A DNA stretch of 8,432 nt from CG2-30-40-21 sp043806395 (GTDB lineage Bacteria; UBA9089; CG2-30-40-21), in assembly GCA_043806395.1 (NCBI GenBank), contig JAZDHC010000159.1, positions 1 to 8,432 on the forward strand, given 5' to 3'. Positions within the stretch are counted from its first letter, which is position 1. Each line of letters opens with the position of its first letter. The notes below the pieces were generated by a model. That model was given only the letters and a program-made list of their open reading frames with translations, ran no database searches and had not been told where the DNA came from. Of this stretch, positions 5,416-8,432 are shown in pieces. The translations under genes and the position numbers were made by a program.

Positions 5416-8400
5416 TCACTCCTCTGCCACCTCTATCGGCTCCTTATACCCACCAAAGGGATGTATCCCAACCCCAATGCCATTAAATCCAAGGGAGACA
5501 GCATTACATGGGTCATTTATTATCATGGTTGCTGTTTTTGTTGTAACTGTTACACTAGAGTGAAGGCACCCGGAAACATTTATCACACCCGGTTCTGCCC
5601 TTTTTATCCTTGTTTCCATAAATTCCTTTTGATTGGTATATCGTTCCATGCGAGTAGTAAGCTTTTTGTGTGTCCAGAGAAGTCGCTTCAGTTTCATCTC
5701 ACCATCAAGAGAGAGCTTACCATCAGCCCTTTGTTTTTGCAGATGAGCAATATTTAGCTCTAATTGTTGATAAATATTTATCTCCTGTTGATAGACAGAT
5801 TGAAGGCTGGTCAATTCTTGCCTTGTTCTTGGCGAGCCGCCAACCTCAACTATGGTTTTAATCCCAGCAGTACACCCTAATTCCTTAGTAGCAATCTCTA
5901 TACCAGCTCGGGTCAAACCACCAATAATAACGCCCCGTCTTTTCCCTTCAAGTATAACCCTATTACCTGCATCAACTTTAGAATGAAGAATCTCCTCCAA
6001 TACCCGCACATCCTCCCTTGCCTCAACCGTGGCATGTTCAATGTATTTAGCAATCACATTCTGACCAGCAAACAATCGAGCCCCATTCTTTCCCTTTACT
6101 CCCTCACCAATAGCAATTGAGCCGCCAGCTGAAAGAAAACATTTACCCACACACCCATGAACAAGAATATCACCTGTGGCTTCAACCTGAAACTCATCCA
6201 ACACATCACCCTTGACAACAACAGAACCAAGAAAATAGACACTTCCGGTAGAATAGTCAACATTCCCGGGGATTATAAGCGTATTTTCCACATTAATTTT
6301 TCCGCCGGAAAGGAGCACATGTCCATCTATGGAGGCACGAATCTGGGTATTATTTGCTGCAAGGTATATATTTCTTCCAATGGGCATCTTTATATCTGAT
6401 CCTGGTCTGGCAAGTGTTTCCTTGCCATTGACAAGCCTTCCTATGATACCCTCACCAGGCGGTGTTTTTACTGCCAATATCTGTCCTGCCTTAACATTTT
6501 CTATAAGATTAAGGGATTTGAAATCAACCCGTCCACGCTCATCCTCTGTAATGGTTATCTTTTTGTGTGTTTTGAACTTAAACTCTATCTGTGCCGGTGC
6601 CCCCTGAACAGGTAATGTTTCTTCAGCAATGGTTACAGGTCCATAGGGACGATAGTTGGGGTCAATAATCTCGGCAAGCACATCCTCTTTAATCCCACAG
6701 ATTACCCCATTTAGCTTCAGCTCTTCCATAACCTCTTCATACTGAATAGCTACCCCACCCGGTTTTGGTGGCACAACAAAGATAAGTACCTTAGTCAGGG
6801 TGGGCATGACCTCTATCTGAAAGCTGCCATCAATGTGAGAAACCCTTCTTCTTTTTCCGATTCGGATAGGAATATTCAATGCCTCGTTAACTGTCTTCTC
6901 TACTAATTGTTCATCAACCTCACCAAAATCATGGGTTTTAATATATTCCAATATCTCCCCGCAGGATATTTTCCTCCCATTACCAAGAGAAGGGCTTACA
7001 GTTAAAAAAAGACCTGTCTCAGTATTCATAAACTCAAAGTGTCCATTCTGGTCATAGCATATCTCAAAAGCAGGTTTCCCCCCTTCTGATTCTAACCATT
7101 CACCGGTCGCGCCGAGCCGAAATATACGGATAAGAAACAAATCGTCTTCTGCTCCAGACCTGGAAACTATCTGAGAATCTACCTCTGAAGGTGCAAGGTT
7201 AAGCAATCTGGCGCCTATATCCCGTGCATCTAACAGGCTTGCTGCCCGCAGCAGCACAGAAAATGTCTTTTCTGCAAATATCCTGCTTGCCCTTTCATCA
7301 GTTTTTATCCCTTCTGTATGAGTCGCACGGTTTTCTAATATCTTCCCCAAAGGGTGTGTATATCGAACATCTGTCACTGGATGACTATTTATCTCAATCA
7401 GCTTTTCACCTATAGTAATCCTTGTTTTTGGGTAAACCTGAGAACAAACAACCTCTCCACCCTCTTTTAGATGAATGTCTGTAGCAATGGATGATTCAGG
7501 TGTGCCAATTCGTTGGGCAATAATGCCATCTGAAGCAGTTATCTCCCCACCGTAAATAAAGCCATTATCTACACGAATATTTCTGGCAAAAACCGTGCTG
7601 TTTTCAATACCATTTTCAACAATAACATCCTTTTTTGCCTGAATGTATGCCTCACAAACAGAATGAACAGATATATTTCTCTCAGCACAAATCCGTGCCT
7701 TCCCTTCTCCATGCACACTTCCCTTTATAATAATATCCCCGGCTGATTCAAGTGTACATGCCCCGGCACTACCATTGATATTAATATCACCATCAGCCTT
7801 AATGGTAAACCCATCCTTAACCTCACCGGCAACGATTACCGTTCCCTTAAAAGAGATATCGCCTATCGTGCTATCCACATCACCAGACACCTCCAGCACC
7901 TCATCCACAAAAACACTATTGCCCTTCCAATGTACCTTGCCCTTTTCTAAAGCAAATACACTTGTCCCATCATTTGTAATAAAAGTATTTCTGCCAGAAC
8001 CAATGGCAATATTTCTTCCCTGTAAGGAAGGGATGATTTCTCCAGTTACCTTCATTCCTGGTTTACCAATGATTGGTGGTCTTTTTACGGCCAAAAGCTG
8101 TCCGGGGAAAACCTCTATTCCCTTGTCCTCTGGATGAGAACCAAATCGATAAATAAAGGAAGCATCCTTACCCTTGGTTGGTGGCAGTCCCTTAGCTATT
8201 AATAATGGTTTATCCGTAGCACTATCCTTTAATGCATCCTGAATAACACTGACAAGAATATCCCGTATCCTTAGTTCTGTCAAGGCATTAACTATTTCCT
8301 CAAATGTGGGCATCCCATCGTTTAATGAGGAGAAAATAATAAGATACGCCCTTGTTTCATCCTCTGAAAGCTCTATTCTTATACGATCATTTAATGCTGA

Positions 8401-8432
8401 AAATATTTTCTTTTCCAAAATTTGTACCACCA
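5416..8432 (-). CDS. FapA/DUF342 family protein with two tandem FapA units (5' end outside window)
   Basis: The reading frame is open to the window edge and gives about 1004 residues from a possible GTG at 8430. No ribosome site is visible, so the true start may lie outside. Two DUF342-like units align at a constant offset of 539 residues: GQLLAVKRPP (110-119) matches GQILAVKTPP (649-658), and the glycine-rich strands at 181-253 match 720-792. These strands, with repeated GDI, GSV and GDV turns, look like the right-handed beta-helix of the family. Residues 870-940 are polar and helical, probably a coiled coil. A final beta segment follows, with HSSVTVTTKTATMIIND at 957-973. FapA proteins usually have one such unit and about 450-650 residues, so this one is close to double. 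In Vibrio, FapA is linked to flagellar assembly; elsewhere the role is poorly known. No flagellar gene is visible here, so I give no symbol. Family confidence is high, function low. Confidence 0.88.
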   Translation of the reverse strand, partial: VVQILEKKIFSALNDRIRIELSEDETRAYLIIFSSLNDGMPTFEEIVNALTELRIRDILVSVIQDALKDSATDKPLLIAKGLPPTKGKDASFIYRFGSHPEDKGIEVFPGQLLAVKRPPIIGKPGMKVTGEIIPSLQGRNIAIGSGRNTFITNDGTSVFALEKGKVHWKGNSVFVDEVLEVSGDVDSTIGDISFKGTVIVAGEVKDGFTIKADGDININGSAGACTLESAGDIIIKGSVHGEGKARICAERNISVHSVCEAYIQAKKDVIVENGIENSTVFARNIRVDNGFIYGGEITASDGIIAQRIGTPESSIATDIHLKEGGEVVCSQVYPKTRITIGEKLIEINSHPVTDVRYTHPLGKILENRATHTEGIKTDERASRIFAEKTFSVLLRAASLLDARDIGARLLNLAPSEVDSQIVSRSGAEDDLFLIRIFRLGATGEWLESEGGKPAFEICYDQNGHFEFMNTETGLFLTVSPSLGNGRKISCGEILEYIKTHDFGEVDEQLVEKTVNEALNIPIRIGKRRRVSHIDGSFQIEVMPTLTKVLIFVVPPKPGGVAIQYEEVMEELKLNGVICGIKEDVLAEIIDPNYRPYGPVTIAEETLPVQGAPAQIEFKFKTHKKITITEDERGRVDFKSLNLIENVKAGQILAVKTPPGEGIIGRLVNGKETLARPGSDIKMPIGRNIYLAANNTQIRASIDGHVLLSGGKINVENTLIIPGNVDYSTGSVYFLGSVVVKGDVLDEFQVEATGDILVHGCVGKCFLSAGGSIAIGEGVKGKNGARLFAGQNVIAKYIEHATVEAREDVRVLEEILHSKVDAGNRVILEGKRRGVIIGGLTRAGIEIATKELGCTAGIKTIVEVGGSPRTRQELTSLQSVYQQEINIYQQLELNIAHLQKQRADGKLSLDGEMKLKRLLWTHKKLTTRMERYTNQKEFMETRIKRAEPGVINVSGCLHSSVTVTTKTATMIINDPCNAVSLGFNGIGVGIHPFGGYKEPIEVAEE

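Overview
The window holds six protein genes, all on the minus strand, separated by intergenic spaces unusually rich in short dispersed repeats. In order of transcription, from high to low coordinates, they are: a large FapA/DUF342 protein that is internally duplicated and runs off the right edge; a TonB-family energy-transduction protein; and a four-subunit pyruvate-type 2-oxoacid:ferredoxin oxidoreductase operon in the order gamma-delta-alpha-beta (porC, porD, porA, porB). I found no RNA gene, CRISPR array, transposase or phage gene.

The organism is probably an anaerobic diderm bacterium. The oxygen-sensitive POR complex points to ferredoxin-based anaerobic metabolism, and the TonB protein points to an outer membrane. 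Strong AGGAGG-type Shine-Dalgarno sequences and a sigma70-like promoter are clearly bacterial. The many repeats remind me of draft genomes of uncultured candidate phyla, but that is an impression and no taxon is proven by this sequence.

Regions: 1-196 is non-coding and made of dispersed repeats. 197-3621 is the por operon. A well-formed extended -10 promoter (3680-3708) lies about 60 nt upstream of porC. The porD-porA gap (308 bp) holds a roughly 206-bp foldback element centred on a pair of inverted hairpins with GTAG heads, like a REP pair (BIME). The porA-porB gap (100 bp) holds two tandem hairpins of a related family. 3622-4016 is an AT-rich gap with the por promoter and a 42-nt-period degenerate repeat that ends just downstream of the tonB stop. 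4017-5285 is the TonB gene, 5286-5415 a pyrimidine-rich gap, and 5416-8432 the FapA/DUF342 gene.

The four Por subunits should form one enzyme: PorA and PorB bind thiamine diphosphate and carry out chemistry on the 2-oxoacid and CoA, PorD carries two 4Fe-4S clusters, and PorC completes the complex, with electrons passing to ferredoxin. The TonB and FapA genes share its orientation, but nothing seen links them functionally to POR. The most notable non-genic signal is the repeat set. Two related GTAG-headed hairpin families sit inside one operon, and the BIME's two halves keep perfect 8-bp stems despite different stem sequences.
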